64,000 nucleotides of DNA from Mycobacterium asiaticum (GCF_001673315.1 NZ_LZLQ01000051.1:39403-103402); one strand, 5' to 3'; shown: positions 40,460 to 52,960, counted from the first letter of the stretch. A program made the numbers and translations. The notes: generated by a model not told the origin, from the sequence alone.

Positions 40460-41371
40460 TCAATCCCGTTCGCGGCGGGCGGTGGCGTAACCGAGCGCCT
40501 CACCAATTGTGTTGTGGTGGAACTTAAAACCTGCTTGTTCCAACGCCGTCGGGATGGCGCGCTGTCCGGTCAACAGGCCCTCGTCGGCGAACTCGCCAAG
40601 GGCTGCGCGCACCGCGAACCCGGGCACCGCCAGCGGCGTCGGGCGGTTCAGCGCCCGGCCCAATGCGGTAGTGAACTCCGCGTTGGTGACCGGCGCCGGG
40701 CCGGTCATGTTCACGGGCCCGGACAGCGTTGGTTGCGAGATCGCGAACAGCAGCGCCCGTACCTCGTCCTCAAGGCTGATCCACGACATGTATTGGCGGC
40801 CGCTGCCGAGCCGGGCACCCAGTCCCACCGAAAACACCGGACGCATCATCCGCAGCGCACCACCTGAGGGACCCACCACGATCCCGGTGCGGGCCAGCAC
40901 CACCCGGGTGCCGTCGTACTGGGCCGCCAGGGTGGCGGCCTCCCAGTCCACGCACAGCTGCGCCAGGAAACCCCTTCCGGCCGAATCATTTTCGTCGACC
41001 ACCCGGTCTCTGGTGTCGCCGTAATAGCCCACGGCGCTGGCGTTGATCAGGGTGCCGACGCCCGCGTCGGCGACGGCGGCAGCCAGCACCTCGGTCGGCG
41101 CGATGCGACTGTCGCGCAGGATCTGCTTGAACGCACCCGACCATCGGCGCTGCCCGATGTTGACACCGCACAGATTGACCACGACGTCAACGCCGGCCAG
41201 CGCGTCGGGATCGAACTCGCCGCTTTCCGGATTCCAATGCAGCTCATCGGAATTCGCCGGGGCCCGACGCACGATCCGCAGCACGTCGTGGTCGGCCGCG
41301 CGCAACGCCGCGATCAGTGCGGAACCGATCAAGCCGGACGAACCTGCTATGGCGACAACGGCTTTGGCCAC
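40460..41371 (-). CDS. TIGR01777-type SDR epimerase / nucleoside-diphosphate-sugar epimerase-like
   Basis: A 303-aa extended SDR-fold protein. The dinucleotide motif is [13 protein letters not shown], followed by [11 protein letters not shown] (the NAG-type region), [12 protein letters not shown] with the active-site Tyr-rich segment, and the C-terminal DUF1731-like tail [36 protein letters not shown]. The substrate is unknown. The GTG start is 4 bp after the dlaT stop. Its place between dlaT and lipB is conserved in mycobacteria (Rv2216). Confidence 0.9.
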   Translation of the reverse strand: MAKAVVAIAGSSGLIGSALIAALRAADHDVLRIVRRAPANSDELHWNPESGEFDPDALAGVDVVVNLCGVNIGQRRWSGAFKQILRDSRIAPTEVLAAAVADAGVGTLINASAVGYYGDTRDRVVDENDSAGRGFLAQLCVDWEAATLAAQYDGTRVVLARTGIVVGPSGGALRMMRPVFSVGLGARLGSGRQYMSWISLEDEVRALLFAISQPTLSGPVNMTGPAPVTNAEFTTALGRALNRPTPLAVPGFAVRAALGEFADEGLLTGQRAIPTALEQAGFKFHHNTIGEALGYATARRERD

Positions 41372-41375
41372 AGCC

Positions 41376-43262
<1,887 letters not shown>

Positions 43263-43454
43263 CTTTGTTGACTCCTCGAACGGTCGTCGGTCGGCGCAGG
43301 TCGACCTCTGGCTTACCACACAGTCGTGAATCGGATGGGGAACCCGCGTAGATGTCAAAACTATCCTGTCACTCTGTCATCAGTCTCCTGCATTCAGCCC
43401 TTGCTACGGTGTGGCCACGGGCAGGGACAACAAGGCGCAGGTAGCGGAGGTTTG

Positions 43455-45233
43455 ATGCCGGCAACACAGCACGCACCCCAGCAATTCGTCGACAGTGCGG
43501 ACGGCGCTCGGATCGCGGTATACGACGAGGGCAACCGCGACGGCCCCACCGTGGTCCTGGTGCACGGGTGGCCGGACTCCCACGTGCTGTGGGACGGGGT
43601 GGTTCCGCAGCTGGCGCAACGGTTTCGGGTCCTTCGCTACGACAACCGCGGTGTGGGATTGTCGTCGACACCCAAGCCGGTCGCTGCCTACGCGATGGCG
43701 CGTTTCGCCGACGATTTCGCCGCCGTCATCGGCGAGCTGAGCCCCGGGCAACCCGTCCACGTGCTGGCCCACGACTGGGGATCGGTTGGAGTGTGGGAGT
43801 ACCTGAGCCGACCAGGAGCCAGCGACCGGGTCGCGTCGTTCACGTCGGTGTCCGGGCCCGCTCACGATCAACTGGTTCACTTCATCTTCGAAGGCCTGCG
43901 CCGCCCCTGGCGGTTCCGGCACTTCACCGGTGCGCTCGATCAGGCGGTGCGGTTGAGCTACATGGCGTTGTTCTCGATTCCGCTGCTGGCGCCGTTGTTG
44001 CTCCGGCTGGCGTTTCGCAGTGCGGCGGTGCGGCGATCCGTCGTCGACAACATTCCGGTCGAAAAGATCCGGCACTCCGCGAACATCGCGAGCGACGCCG
44101 CGAACTCGGTGAAGGTGTATCCCGCGAACTACTGGCGTTCCTACTCCGGCAAGTTCCGCCGCCAAGGCGTCCACGTCGTCGACGTGCCGGTGCAACTGAT
44201 CGTCAACACGCGCGACAAGTACGTGCGAACGGCCGGGTACGACGAGACCCCCCGCTGGGTGCCCCGACTGTGGCGGCGTGACATCAAGGCCGGTCACTTC
44301 TCGCCGATGTCGCACCCGCAGGTGATGGCCACCGCCGTCCACGAACTCGCCGACCTGACCGAGGGCCAGCCGCCCAGCCGGGCGTTACTTCGGGCCCAGG
44401 TAGGCCGCCCACGCGACTACTTCGGTGACACCCTGGTCGCGATCACCGGGGCGGGCAGCGGAATCGGCCGCGAAACCGCGTATGCGTTCGCGCGCGAGGG
44501 CGCCGAGCTGGTGGTCAGCGACATCGACGAGGCCACCGTCAAGGAGACGGCCGCCGAGATCACCGCGCGCGGCGGCGTCGCGCACCCCTACGTGCTGGAT
44601 GTATCCGACAGCGACGCAGTCGAAGCGTTCGCCGATCGCATCAGCGCCGAACACGGCGTCCCAGACATCGTGGTCAACAACGCCGGCATCGGTCAGGCCG
44701 GTGGCTTCCTGGACACTCCGGCAGAGCAGTTCGACCGGGTGCTCGACGTCAACCTCGGCGGGGTCGTCAACGGCTGCCGTGCATTCGGACGCAGGCTGGT
44801 CGAGCGGGGCACCGGCGGACACATCGTCAACGTGTCCTCGATGGCCGCCTACGCACCGCTGCAATCGCTGAACGCCTACTGCACCTCAAAGGCGGCCACG
44901 TTCATGTTCTCCGACTGTCTCCGGGCCGAACTGGACGCCGCCGACGTGGGTTTGACCACGATCTGCCCGGGCGTGATCAACACCAACATCGTCAGCACCA
45001 CCCGCTTCGACACCCAGGTCGACAGTGAACAGGTCGACGGACGGCGCGGGCAGCTGGAGCGAATGTTCGCGATCCGGCGCTACGGTCCGGACAAGGTCGC
45101 CACCGCGATCGTGTCGGCGATCAAGAAGAACAAGCCGATCCGGCCCGTCACGTTCGAGGCCTACGCTTTGTACGGCGTTTCCAGGTTGCTGCCCCAGGCG
45201 CTGCGCAGCACCGCCCGCGCGCGGGTCATTTGA
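43455..45233 (+). CDS. ephD: EphD-type bifunctional epoxide hydrolase / short-chain dehydrogenase
   Basis: 592 aa in two halves. Residues ~1-315 are an alpha/beta-hydrolase with VLVHGWPDSHVLWDG, RYDNRGVGLSSTP, nucleophile Asp in LAHDWGSVGVWEY and the His in IKAGHFSPMSHP. Residues ~325-592 are a classical SDR with TGAGSGIGRETAYAFA, NNAGIGQAGG, VSSMAAY and YCTSKAA. M. tuberculosis EphD acts on epoxy-mycolates. ATG 43455 follows GGAGG. Divergent from dlaT. Confidence 0.93.
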   Translation: MPATQHAPQQFVDSADGARIAVYDEGNRDGPTVVLVHGWPDSHVLWDGVVPQLAQRFRVLRYDNRGVGLSSTPKPVAAYAMARFADDFAAVIGELSPGQPVHVLAHDWGSVGVWEYLSRPGASDRVASFTSVSGPAHDQLVHFIFEGLRRPWRFRHFTGALDQAVRLSYMALFSIPLLAPLLLRLAFRSAAVRRSVVDNIPVEKIRHSANIASDAANSVKVYPANYWRSYSGKFRRQGVHVVDVPVQLIVNTRDKYVRTAGYDETPRWVPRLWRRDIKAGHFSPMSHPQVMATAVHELADLTEGQPPSRALLRAQVGRPRDYFGDTLVAITGAGSGIGRETAYAFAREGAELVVSDIDEATVKETAAEITARGGVAHPYVLDVSDSDAVEAFADRISAEHGVPDIVVNNAGIGQAGGFLDTPAEQFDRVLDVNLGGVVNGCRAFGRRLVERGTGGHIVNVSSMAAYAPLQSLNAYCTSKAATFMFSDCLRAELDAADVGLTTICPGVINTNIVSTTRFDTQVDSEQVDGRRGQLERMFAIRRYGPDKVATAIVSAIKKNKPIRPVTFEAYALYGVSRLLPQALRSTARARVI

Positions 45234-45246
45234 GGTCCGGGGTCGT

Positions 45247-45594
45247 TTAGACGCCCGCCGGCGCGCCCCGGTTCCGCTGTACCAGCAGCGACCCGGCGAT
45301 CGCGACCAGGCCGATCACGGCCAGCGGGATCGCCCACGCACGCCGACTGGACAGCGAAGACTCGCACACGGCGACGTAGTCGGTGTGCGGGACGATCTCG
45401 TTGAGAACCGGGATGCTGGCGACGCTCCCGTTGTTGGCCGACCGAGCGCCCGACAGGTCGCTGACAATCCCGTTGCCACAGCTAATAGTGCCGCCGTTGC
45501 TGTTGGACACCTTTACCGGCACCAGCAGTCCGATCACGCCGGCCAGCAGAAGCACCGCACCTACTGCGAGAATCAACCGTCGCACCGTCATCAT
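45247..45594 (-). CDS. Small membrane protein with two transmembrane helices
   Basis: 115 aa: helix 1 LILAVGAVLLLAGVIGLLVPV, an extracytoplasmic loop with two Cys (TISCGNGIVSD and AVCESSLSSRR) likely bridged, helix 2 AWAIPLAVIGLVAIAGSLLV, then a short basic tail. ATGs at 45594 and 45591 follow GAAAGG. Function unknown. Convergent with ephD (13-bp gap) and divergent from the SRPBCC gene. Confidence 0.8.
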   Translation of the reverse strand: MMTVRRLILAVGAVLLLAGVIGLLVPVKVSNSNGGTISCGNGIVSDLSGARSANNGSVASIPVLNEIVPHTDYVAVCESSLSSRRAWAIPLAVIGLVAIAGSLLVQRNRGAPAGV

Positions 45595-45753
45595 CCGGCC
45601 TTTCGGGAGAGTGATTGCCGTCGGCTCTTGGTTTAGCCGTCGAACTACGCCGCTAAACCAGCACACCTCCCGGCGCGGGAACCCGGCGCGGTGGAGCACT
45701 ATTTCGGCGCGGCGCGGGTACCCCGCTGGGGTGACCAAGCCGAAAGGATCCAC

Positions 45754-46218
45754 ATGACAGCGACGGAAGCTCTGATCGCGACCCGGGATGTGTCGTCATC
45801 CTGCCAGGACGTCTGGGACGTGATTGCCAACGGATGGACCTACGCACAGTGGGTGGTCGGCAACAGTCGTACCCGTGCGGTGGATGACAACTGGCCGGAA
45901 CCCGGCGCTTCGATTCAGCACTCCATCGGCGTCTGGCCCCTGGTGATCAATGACGAGACGCTCGTCGAAAGCTGCACGCCCGGCAAGGAGTTGGTTCTGC
46001 AAGCACGCCTGAGTGTGTTGGGCGCCGCCCGGATCACGTTGCGTCTCCACGAGATTGCCGACGGGTGCCGGATCGAGATGATCGAGGTGCCCGTCGAGGG
46101 CCCGATCAAACTGATGCCGGACCGGCTGGCCTTGGCGGCGGTCTACCCCCGCAACCGTGAGTGCCTGTGGCGGTTGGAGGCGCTGGCCAAGGGTCGTCAC
46201 CCAGCCGAAGCGCAGTAG
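45754..46218 (+). CDS. SRPBCC (START-like) family protein
   Basis: A 154-aa polyketide cyclase/dehydrase-like protein: TRDVSSSCQDVWDVIANGWTYAQWVVGNSRTRAVDDNWPEPGASIQHS, then RITLRLHEIADGCRIEMIEVPVEGP and a C-terminal helix with RNRECLWRLEALAKG. The fold binds small hydrophobic ligands. ATG follows GAAAGGA. Two bases separate its stop from the next gene, so it may deliver a substrate to that FAD enzyme. Confidence 0.85.
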   Translation: MTATEALIATRDVSSSCQDVWDVIANGWTYAQWVVGNSRTRAVDDNWPEPGASIQHSIGVWPLVINDETLVESCTPGKELVLQARLSVLGAARITLRLHEIADGCRIEMIEVPVEGPIKLMPDRLALAAVYPRNRECLWRLEALAKGRHPAEAQ

Positions 46219-46220
46219 CC

Positions 46221-47810
46221 GTGCCGGATGTCGCCGACGCGGTGGTGATCGGCGCCGGACATAACGGCCTGGTTGCCGCGTCGTTGCTGGCCGATGCCGG
46301 CTGGGATGTGCTGGTGCTGGAAGCGCAGCCCGAGCCCGGTGGCGCCGTGCGCAGCGCGGAGTTGACGCCTGGTTACATCACCGACCTGTTCAGCTCGTTC
46401 TATCCGATGACGATCGCCTCACCGGCGATGTCGGAGCTGGCGTTGCAGGACCACGGGCTGCGCTGGTCGCACGCACCGGCGGTGGTGGGACATCCGCGCA
46501 GCGCCACCGATGACGATCCGCCGATCCTGTACCACGACCCGGGCCGCACGGCCGCGGAGTTCGAGCGTCGCCACCCCGACGACGGTGACAACTGGTGGCG
46601 GGTAGTGGATCTCTGGGAGAAGATCAAATCACCGCTGCTGCAAGCGATGCTGGCGCCGTTCCCGCCGGTGCGCCCGTTGCTGCAATTACTGCACAAACTC
46701 GGTACGTCCGAGGCGATCCGGCTGGCGAATCTGCTCGTGCAGCCGGCGAACACCATGGCGGATCGGCTGTTCTCCGGTGACGCGCCGCGAGTCTTGTTGC
46801 TGGGCAACGCGATGCACGCCGACGTGCCGCCGGACGCGCCGCTGAGCGGGGTGATGGGGTTCCTGATGACGATGCTGGGCCAGGACTGCGGCTGGCCGGT
46901 ACCCGTTGGCGGGGCGGGACAGCTCACCGCGGCCCTGGTCAATCGTGCTCGCTCGGCGGGGGCGCAGATCGAATGCGGTCAGAACGTGACCGGCATCGAA
47001 GTGCGGGGTGGCCGGGCGGTCGCGGTCAGCACGAGCCAGGGGCGGACGGTGCGGGCGCGGCGGGCCATCGTGGCCGATGTGGCGGCACCACGGCTGTTCC
47101 TCGAAATGCTGCCCGCGGAAGCGATTCCGGCGGGGCTGCGCAGCGACCTCGAGCACTACATCTGGGACCCGCCGGTGGTGAAGGTCAATTACGCACTCGA
47201 CGGCCGGATCCCGTGGCGCGCGCAAAGCCTGCACGAGGTGGGGACGGTTCATCTCGGGGCCGACGGGCATGGTCTGGTCCGGTGGATGGCGGATGTGAAC
47301 ACCAGGGTGCTGCCCAGGAGCCCTTTCATGCTGTTGGGCCAGACCACCACGGCGGATCCGACCAGATCCCCCGAGGGCACCGAAAGTGTCTGGGCCTACA
47401 CACATCTGCCGCGCAGTATCGACGACGACGCTTCGGCGGAGGAGCTCGGCGCTTCGATGGACCGCGTCATCGAGGAGCATGCTCCGGGCTTCGGGTCGCG
47501 AGTGCTCAGCCGGTTCCTGCAGCGGCCGTCGGACCTGGAAGCCAGCAATGCAAACCTGCATCGGGGCGCGCTCAACGCCGGGACCGCGCAGTTGCAGCAG
47601 ATGCTGATCTTTCGTCCCGCACCCGGCATGGGCACGGCGGCCACACCGGTGGAACGGCTCTATCTGGGGGGCGCGTCGGCGACACCGGGGGGCTCGGTGC
47701 ACGGTGCGTGCGGGCGCAACGCGGGGCACGCCGCCCTTGCGGCTGACGGGGTGACCGGCTGGCCGCGGCGGAAGGTGAGGCGTGCGGTGTTCTCGCTGCT
47801 CACGAAGTAA
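46221..47810 (+). CDS. Phytoene dehydrogenase-like FAD oxidoreductase
   Basis: A 529-aa flavin amine oxidase/phytoene desaturase-superfamily enzyme. The FAD motif is VVIGAGHNGLVAASLLADAGWDVLVLEAQPEPGGAVRS at the N-terminus; the C-terminal flavin motif is ERLYLGGASATPGGSVHGACGRNAGHAAL. The middle is the substrate region (LFSSFYPM, PVPVGGAGQLTAALVNRARSAGAQIECGQNV). The substrate is not evident; no carotenoid genes are nearby. GTG 46221 is chosen because it puts the FAD motif near residue 7. Confidence 0.87.
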   Translation: MPDVADAVVIGAGHNGLVAASLLADAGWDVLVLEAQPEPGGAVRSAELTPGYITDLFSSFYPMTIASPAMSELALQDHGLRWSHAPAVVGHPRSATDDDPPILYHDPGRTAAEFERRHPDDGDNWWRVVDLWEKIKSPLLQAMLAPFPPVRPLLQLLHKLGTSEAIRLANLLVQPANTMADRLFSGDAPRVLLLGNAMHADVPPDAPLSGVMGFLMTMLGQDCGWPVPVGGAGQLTAALVNRARSAGAQIECGQNVTGIEVRGGRAVAVSTSQGRTVRARRAIVADVAAPRLFLEMLPAEAIPAGLRSDLEHYIWDPPVVKVNYALDGRIPWRAQSLHEVGTVHLGADGHGLVRWMADVNTRVLPRSPFMLLGQTTTADPTRSPEGTESVWAYTHLPRSIDDDASAEELGASMDRVIEEHAPGFGSRVLSRFLQRPSDLEASNANLHRGALNAGTAQLQQMLIFRPAPGMGTAATPVERLYLGGASATPGGSVHGACGRNAGHAALAADGVTGWPRRKVRRAVFSLLTK

Positions 47811-47871
47811 CACTGCAGCCCGCGAGTGTGAACTCTACGAAGTGACAGTGCAGCCCGCGAGTGTGAACTCT
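47802..47871. repeat. 35-bp tandem duplication across the stop codon of the FAD oxidoreductase gene
   Basis: ACGAAGTAACACTGCAGCCC... (47802-47836) and ACGAAGTGACAGTGCAGCCC... (47837-47871) differ at two bases. The first copy holds the real TAA stop; the second has TGA at the same place. Each also carries the left end of the dispersed hairpin element. Confidence 0.88.
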
Positions 47872-47914
47872 ACGACGCCGTCGCGGCGTGTCCCGTCGTC
47901 AAATTCACGTTCGG
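47856..47914. repeat. Dispersed ~58-bp hairpin element, copy 3
   Basis: CGCGAGTGTGAACTCTACGA at the left and GTCGTCAAATTCACGTTCGG at the right form an imperfect palindrome (ACGACG/CGTCGT and GTGAA/TTCAC arms). It lies between the convergent FAD oxidoreductase and pepB genes. Confidence 0.7.
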
Positions 47915-47945
47915 CAGTAGCGGTTGCACTGTCCGGGGCCGCCGC

Positions 47946-49496
47946 TCAGCCGTTCGCGACGATGTCCTCGAGGACCGCGATCATGGTGCGGGTGGGCACG
48001 CCGGTGGCGCCCTTCGGCGTCGCGCCCCACGGGCTGCCGGTGTTGTAGGCCGGCCCGGCCACGTCGATGTGCGCCCACTCCACCGGATCGGCGACGAATT
48101 CCCGCAGGAACACCCCGGCCACCAACATGCCGGCGAAACGTTGCCCGCTGATGTTGGACAGGTCGGCCACCGTGGACTTGAGGTCGTCCTTGAGTTCGTC
48201 GGGCAGCGGCATCGGCCAGCCGTTCTCGCCCACCCGCTGCGAAATCTCCGCGACGCGGTCGCGGAAGTTCTCGCTGCCCATCACTCCGGGGATGCGAGCA
48301 CCCAGCGCCACGGTCTGCGCGCCGGTCAGGGTGGACGTCTCGATCAGGTAGTCCGGGCTGTCCTCGCAGGCCCGCACGATCGCGTCGGCCAGGATGAGAC
48401 GTCCTTCGGCGTCGGTGTTCTGCACCTCGACGGTGATGCCGCCGTACTGGGTCAACACGTCGCCAGGCCGCTGCGCCGTGGCCGATGGCATGTTTTCGGC
48501 CATCGGTACCGTCGCGATCACGTCGATCGGCAGTTCCAGCTGTGCGGCCAGCGCCACGGTGGCGATCACCGCGGCCGCCCCGCCCATGTCAGAGGTCATG
48601 TGGTGCATTCCGGCGGCCGGCTTGATCGAAATACCGCCGGTGTCGAAGGTGACACCCTTGCCGACGAGGGCGACCTTCTTCGCCTGCTTGGCGTTCCTGG
48701 CCAGTCGGGATCCGCGATGGGTCAACCGCACCAGCCGCGGCGGGCGTGACGAGCCCTGACCGACGCCGATGATGCCGCCGTACCCGGCTTTCTTCAGGGC
48801 CTTCTCGTCCAGCACCTCCACCTCGAGGCCTGCCGTATCACCCAATTCCTTTGCCCGCTTGGCGAATTCGGCGGGGAAGAGGTGACTGGGGGGAGTATTG
48901 ACGAAATCCCGTGCGGTGGCCACGGCGGTGGCCACGGCTGCCCCGTGCGCGGCCTGCTTCTTGGCGTCCTTGGCGCTCGAGAGCAGGGTGATCTTGCGCA
49001 GCCCGGAATCTTTGGGCGCGGTCTTGGCGCTGCGGAAGGCGCTGAACCGGTAGCTGCCCAGGACCAGCCCCTCGGTGACGGCTTCGATGATGCCCTCGCC
49101 GGGTAGCTCGCCCATCGTGGTGATTACCGCCTCGGTGCTGCCCAACGAGCGCGCCGCGACACCGGCAGCCCGACGCACCACATCAGCCGGCCATTCGTAA
49201 CGTGACTTACCCAGGCCGACCGTCAGCACGCTGGCCACCGGCAGGGACGACACCACCAGGCGGTGCACCTGCTCGGAGCTGCCCTTGGCGTCGAGGGCTC
49301 GCAGCCCGGCCTCGATCTCGGCCACCGCGTCTGCCGGCAGAAACGCCTCGGCGGCGGCGACGGTGGCGCCGGACTCGGCGCTGTTTGAATCGGCGTCGCC
49401 GGCCGAGACGACCGGCACCAGCAGCACCGCCGCGGACACGCCGCGCTTGGGCAGCGTAGAAGCAACCGTGACGGCAGGGGCGTTGTAGTGAGTCAC
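47946..49496 (-). CDS. pepB: Leucyl aminopeptidase (M17 family)
   Basis: 516 aa. The C-terminal catalytic domain holds the two-zinc ligands in [24 protein letters not shown] and the M17 signature [13 protein letters not shown]; the N-terminal ~190 residues are the macro-like domain. It removes N-terminal residues from cytoplasmic peptides, including cysteinylglycine-type substrates. GTG/ATG context at 49496 gives [19 protein letters not shown]. It is downstream of the adenylate cyclase gene on the same strand (20-bp gap). Confidence 0.96.
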   Translation of the reverse strand: MTHYNAPAVTVASTLPKRGVSAAVLLVPVVSAGDADSNSAESGATVAAAEAFLPADAVAEIEAGLRALDAKGSSEQVHRLVVSSLPVASVLTVGLGKSRYEWPADVVRRAAGVAARSLGSTEAVITTMGELPGEGIIEAVTEGLVLGSYRFSAFRSAKTAPKDSGLRKITLLSSAKDAKKQAAHGAAVATAVATARDFVNTPPSHLFPAEFAKRAKELGDTAGLEVEVLDEKALKKAGYGGIIGVGQGSSRPPRLVRLTHRGSRLARNAKQAKKVALVGKGVTFDTGGISIKPAAGMHHMTSDMGGAAAVIATVALAAQLELPIDVIATVPMAENMPSATAQRPGDVLTQYGGITVEVQNTDAEGRLILADAIVRACEDSPDYLIETSTLTGAQTVALGARIPGVMGSENFRDRVAEISQRVGENGWPMPLPDELKDDLKSTVADLSNISGQRFAGMLVAGVFLREFVADPVEWAHIDVAGPAYNTGSPWGATPKGATGVPTRTMIAVLEDIVANG

Positions 49497-49516
49497 GGGA
49501 AATCACCCTAGTCGGG

Positions 49517-50632
49517 TCAGTCAGGCGGCGTTGTGTCCGCTGCGCTGCCGAGCAGTTCGAAAGCGGCCACCGGGTGGTCAAAACCTTTGAGTGTCAACGG
49601 CGCATGCGGTAGCGCCGGCCAGTCCGGCAACTGCTCCCGTAGCGCCGAATCCGCCAGGATCTGCGCCGGTCCCGCCGCGGCCACCAGCCGCGCCGCCAGA
49701 TTGACCGGGTTGCCGAAGTAGTCCCCGTTGATGGCCAGCGCCGTGCCGTGCGCGAGTCCGGCCCGCACCTGCAGGCCCTCCTGCCGCGCCCGCGGGTGCT
49801 CGACAAGATCGACGGCCGCCTGCGCGAGCCGCTGGGCGGACGAACTCACCCACATCACCGCATCGCCGATGAACTTCACCACCCTGCCCCCGTTCGCGTG
49901 CACCACGTCGGACACGGTGGCGCCGAATTCGTTGAGCAGTTCCTGCAACTCGTTGGGGGTCAGCGTCTGGGTCAGCACCGTGAAGCTGGACAGGTCGGCG
50001 AACCCGATCCCGCACACCACGCTTGCGGAGGTGTCCCTGATGACGCCCTCGAAGTGGGTTCGGGCACTGGTCAGGTGATGCCGATGCACGATGTCGATCA
50101 GGGCCCCGAGGCGCGGAACGAATTCGGCGACCGCGCGGTATGCCTGCGCGGTGGCCAGTTCGTCGTGGGTGTAGGTCATCTGGATGTCCGGTGAACCGGC
50201 CCGGATCAGCGTCGACTCGGCCTCGGCGAGCCGGGCCATAGTCGCGCCGAGCACCCGCAGCAGCCCGAAAGCGCCGTCTTCGCCGACCACGCCTTTGAGC
50301 GCAACCCACGTCTGGAGCGCATCCACGTCCGCCTGGCTCAAGGCGGGAATGTCGGAGCCCGCCACCGTCAGGCCCAACAACGCCCAGGCGTGCGCCACCT
50401 CGTCTGCTGACAATCCAACTTGTTCGGCCGCCGTCGCCAGGGTGTAGATCGGTCGTCCTGACCACTGCAGGACATCCCCGGCCAGCCCGAACAGCCGGCC
50501 CCGCTGCTCGGCTTCGACCATGTCCTCGACCGTGAACCCGAGGTCGTCGAGATATTTGATCAGGTCGGCCCGCTCCCGCGGATTGGCGATGCCGGCGGCC
50601 TCCAGCGCGTCATAGTCCAGCGAGTCGGACAC
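49517..50632 (-). CDS. Class III adenylate cyclase (Rv2212 type)
   Basis: A 371-aa soluble cyclase. Residues ~1-190 are a regulatory N-terminus beginning SLDYDALEAAGIANPRERADLIKYL, which resembles the pH-sensing domains of the Rv1264/Rv2212 group. Residues ~200-365 are the catalytic domain with the metal Asp in GFADLSSFTVLTQ, the second in GRVVKFIGDAVMWV, and the transition-state motif NPVNLAARLVAAA. GTG start. It is divergent from gcvT with only 42 bp between starts. Confidence 0.93.
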   Translation of the reverse strand: MSDSLDYDALEAAGIANPRERADLIKYLDDLGFTVEDMVEAEQRGRLFGLAGDVLQWSGRPIYTLATAAEQVGLSADEVAHAWALLGLTVAGSDIPALSQADVDALQTWVALKGVVGEDGAFGLLRVLGATMARLAEAESTLIRAGSPDIQMTYTHDELATAQAYRAVAEFVPRLGALIDIVHRHHLTSARTHFEGVIRDTSASVVCGIGFADLSSFTVLTQTLTPNELQELLNEFGATVSDVVHANGGRVVKFIGDAVMWVSSSAQRLAQAAVDLVEHPRARQEGLQVRAGLAHGTALAINGDYFGNPVNLAARLVAAAGPAQILADSALREQLPDWPALPHAPLTLKGFDHPVAAFELLGSAADTTPPD

Positions 50633-50660
50633 CTGGTCAAGTGTGCCAGCATCGTTCGAT

Positions 50661-50666
50661 TAGGGT
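50661..50666 (+). promoter_or_regulatory. Possible -10 element of gcvT
   Basis: TAGGGT ends 8 bases before the gcvT GTG, so the transcript would have a very short leader or none, which is common in mycobacteria. No good -35 is visible. Confidence 0.35.
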
Positions 50667-50674
50667 GAGACGCC

Positions 50675-51790
50675 GTGACCGGAGCCCCAGAGCTGTTGAC
50701 CGGACCGTTGGAAGACCGACATCGGGAGCTGGGCGCGAGTTTCGCCGAGTTCGGCGGCTGGCTGATGCCGGTGTCCTACGCGGGAACGGTCAGCGAGCAC
50801 AACGCCACCCGCACCGCCGTCGGTTTGTTCGACGTGAGCCATTTGGGCAAGGCGCTGGTCCGCGGCCCGGGGGCGGCGCAGTTCGTCAACGCCGCGCTGA
50901 CCAACGACTTGGCCCGGATCGGTCCGGGCAAGGCGCAATACACGTTGTGCTGCACCGAATCCGGCGGTGTCATCGATGACCTGATCGCCTATTACGTTGA
51001 CGACGACGAAATCTTCCTGGTGCCCAACGCCGCCAACACCGCCTCCGTGGTCGCAGCGTTACAGGCCGCCGCTGAAGCCGGTTCGGGGTCCGACCTCACC
51101 ATCACCGATTTGCATCGCGAGTACGCGGTGCTGGCCGTGCAGGGGCCCCGTTCGACCGACGTCCTGGCCGCCCTGGGCCTGCCGACCGACATGGACTACA
51201 TGGGCTACGCCGACGCGACGTATTCGGGTGTGCCGGTGCGGGTCTGCCGTACCGGGTACACCGGCGAGCACGGGTACGAACTACTCCCGCCGTGGGACAC
51301 CGCGGGGACCGTGTTCGACGCGCTGGTGGTCGCGGTCGCCGACGCCGGCGGTCAGCCCGCGGGTCTGGGCGCGCGCGACACGCTGCGCACCGAGATGGGC
51401 TACCCGCTGCACGGGCACGAACTGTCCCTGGATATCTCACCCCTGCAGGCAAGGTGTGGCTGGGCGATCGGCTGGAAAAAGGACGCGTTCTTCGGTCGGG
51501 ACGCCCTGCTGGCCGAGAAGGAGGCCGGTCCGAGGCGACTGTTGCGGGGCCTGCGCATGATCGGCCGCGGGGTGCTGCGCCCAGGTCTGACGGTGCTCGA
51601 CGGCGAGCGCACGGTCGGGACCACCACGTCCGGAACGTTTTCGCCGACGTTGCAGCTGGGCATCGCCTTGGCGCTGATCGACACCGACGCCGGGGTCGAG
51701 GACGGGCAGCAGCTCACCGTCGACGTACGGGGTCGCCCGGTCGCATGCGAAGTGGTCCGGCCACCTTTCGTCGAGGTGAAAACCCGCTGA
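50675..51790 (+). CDS. gcvT: Aminomethyltransferase, glycine cleavage T protein
   Basis: A 371-aa T protein that moves the methylene of glycine to tetrahydrofolate and releases ammonia from lipoylated H protein. Seen are [45 protein letters not shown] with the folate-site residues, [19 protein letters not shown] and [13 protein letters not shown]. No other glycine cleavage gene lies nearby. GTG start. ilvE follows 54 bp downstream. Confidence 0.97.
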   Translation: MTGAPELLTGPLEDRHRELGASFAEFGGWLMPVSYAGTVSEHNATRTAVGLFDVSHLGKALVRGPGAAQFVNAALTNDLARIGPGKAQYTLCCTESGGVIDDLIAYYVDDDEIFLVPNAANTASVVAALQAAAEAGSGSDLTITDLHREYAVLAVQGPRSTDVLAALGLPTDMDYMGYADATYSGVPVRVCRTGYTGEHGYELLPPWDTAGTVFDALVVAVADAGGQPAGLGARDTLRTEMGYPLHGHELSLDISPLQARCGWAIGWKKDAFFGRDALLAEKEAGPRRLLRGLRMIGRGVLRPGLTVLDGERTVGTTTSGTFSPTLQLGIALALIDTDAGVEDGQQLTVDVRGRPVACEVVRPPFVEVKTR

Positions 51791-51804
51791 CCGGCGCGCT
51801 CGCA

Positions 51805-51835
51805 TGACAAAAAGCCGTTGCTGCCCGGATATAGA
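51805..51835 (+). promoter_or_regulatory. Probable promoter of ilvE
   Basis: TATAGA (51830-51835) is a strong -10 match, and TGACAA (51805-51810) lies 19 bases upstream. Initiation would be close to the ATG at 51845, with little or no leader. Confidence 0.5.
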
Positions 51836-51844
51836 ATCAGCGCC

Positions 51845-52951
51845 ATGACCAGCGGCCCACTCGAGTTCACGGTTTCGCCTGCGGTTAACCCGGCGACCGA
51901 GGCCGAGCGGGTAGCGATCCTGGCGGACCCCGGATTCGGGAAGTACCACACAGACCACATGGTGTCGATCGACTATGTCGACGGTCAGGGATGGCACAAC
52001 GCGCGGGTGATCGGCTACGGGCCAATCGAATTGGACCCGTCGGCGATCGTGCTGCACTACGCGCAGGAAGTGTTCGAGGGACTGAAGGCCTATCGATGGG
52101 CTGACGGCTCGATCGTGTCGTTCCGCGCCGACGCCAACGCCGCCAGGCTGCGTTCCTCAGCGCGGCGGCTGGCGATCCCGGAGTTGCCGGAGGAGTTGTT
52201 CATCGAATCGCTGCGACAGCTCATCGCGGTTGACAAGGCTTGGGTGCCCAAAGCCGGTGGTGAGGAGGCGCTGTATCTGCGGCCGTTCATCATCGCCACC
52301 GAGCCCGGCCTGGGTGTGCGCCCGGCCAAGGAGTACCGCTACCTGTTGATCGGGTCGCCCGCCGGGGCCTACTTCAAGGGCGGCATCAGCCCGGTCACCG
52401 TCTGGATCTCCACCGAATACGTCCGGGCCAGCCCGGGCGGAACCGGGGCGGCCAAGTTCGGCGGTAATTACGCCGCGTCGCTGCTGGCCCAGGCCGAGGC
52501 CGCCGAACACGGCTGCGACCAGGTGGTGTGGCTGGACGGTGTCGAACGCCGGTTCGTCGAAGAGATGGGCGGGATGAACCTGTTCTTCGTGCTCGGCAGC
52601 GGCGGCTCCGCGCGCCTGGTCACGCCGGAGTTGTCCGGTTCACTGTTGCCAGGCATTACCCGGGATTCGTTGCTGCAGTTGGCGATCGATGCCGGGTTCA
52701 GCGTCGAGGAACGCAAGATCGACATCGAGGAATGGGAGAAGAAGGCCGCGTCCGGGGAGATCACCGAAGTGTTCGCCTGCGGCACCGCGGCCGTCATCAC
52801 CCCGGTCGCCCGGGTCAAGTACGGCGAGGACGAATTCTGCATCGCCGACGGCAACCCCGGCGAGGTGACCATGGCGTTGCGGGACACGCTCACCGGTATC
52901 CAGCGCGGTACCTTCGTGGACACCCACGGCTGGATGTCGAGACTCGGCTAG
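51845..52951 (+). CDS. ilvE: Branched-chain amino acid aminotransferase
   Basis: A 368-aa fold-type IV PLP transaminase, the length remembered for M. tuberculosis IlvE. Seen are [32 protein letters not shown], the Schiff-base Lys in [13 protein letters not shown] near residue 204, [20 protein letters not shown] and [13 protein letters not shown]. It catalyses the last step of Leu/Ile/Val synthesis and, in mycobacteria, methionine regeneration. Confidence 0.97.
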   Translation: MTSGPLEFTVSPAVNPATEAERVAILADPGFGKYHTDHMVSIDYVDGQGWHNARVIGYGPIELDPSAIVLHYAQEVFEGLKAYRWADGSIVSFRADANAARLRSSARRLAIPELPEELFIESLRQLIAVDKAWVPKAGGEEALYLRPFIIATEPGLGVRPAKEYRYLLIGSPAGAYFKGGISPVTVWISTEYVRASPGGTGAAKFGGNYAASLLAQAEAAEHGCDQVVWLDGVERRFVEEMGGMNLFFVLGSGGSARLVTPELSGSLLPGITRDSLLQLAIDAGFSVEERKIDIEEWEKKAASGEITEVFACGTAAVITPVARVKYGEDEFCIADGNPGEVTMALRDTLTGIQRGTFVDTHGWMSRLG

Positions 52952-52960
52952 TCACACCGT

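Noticed and set aside
50633..50674. Glycine riboswitch upstream of gcvT
   Set aside because: The space between the divergent starts is only 42 bp, too short for the aptamer.
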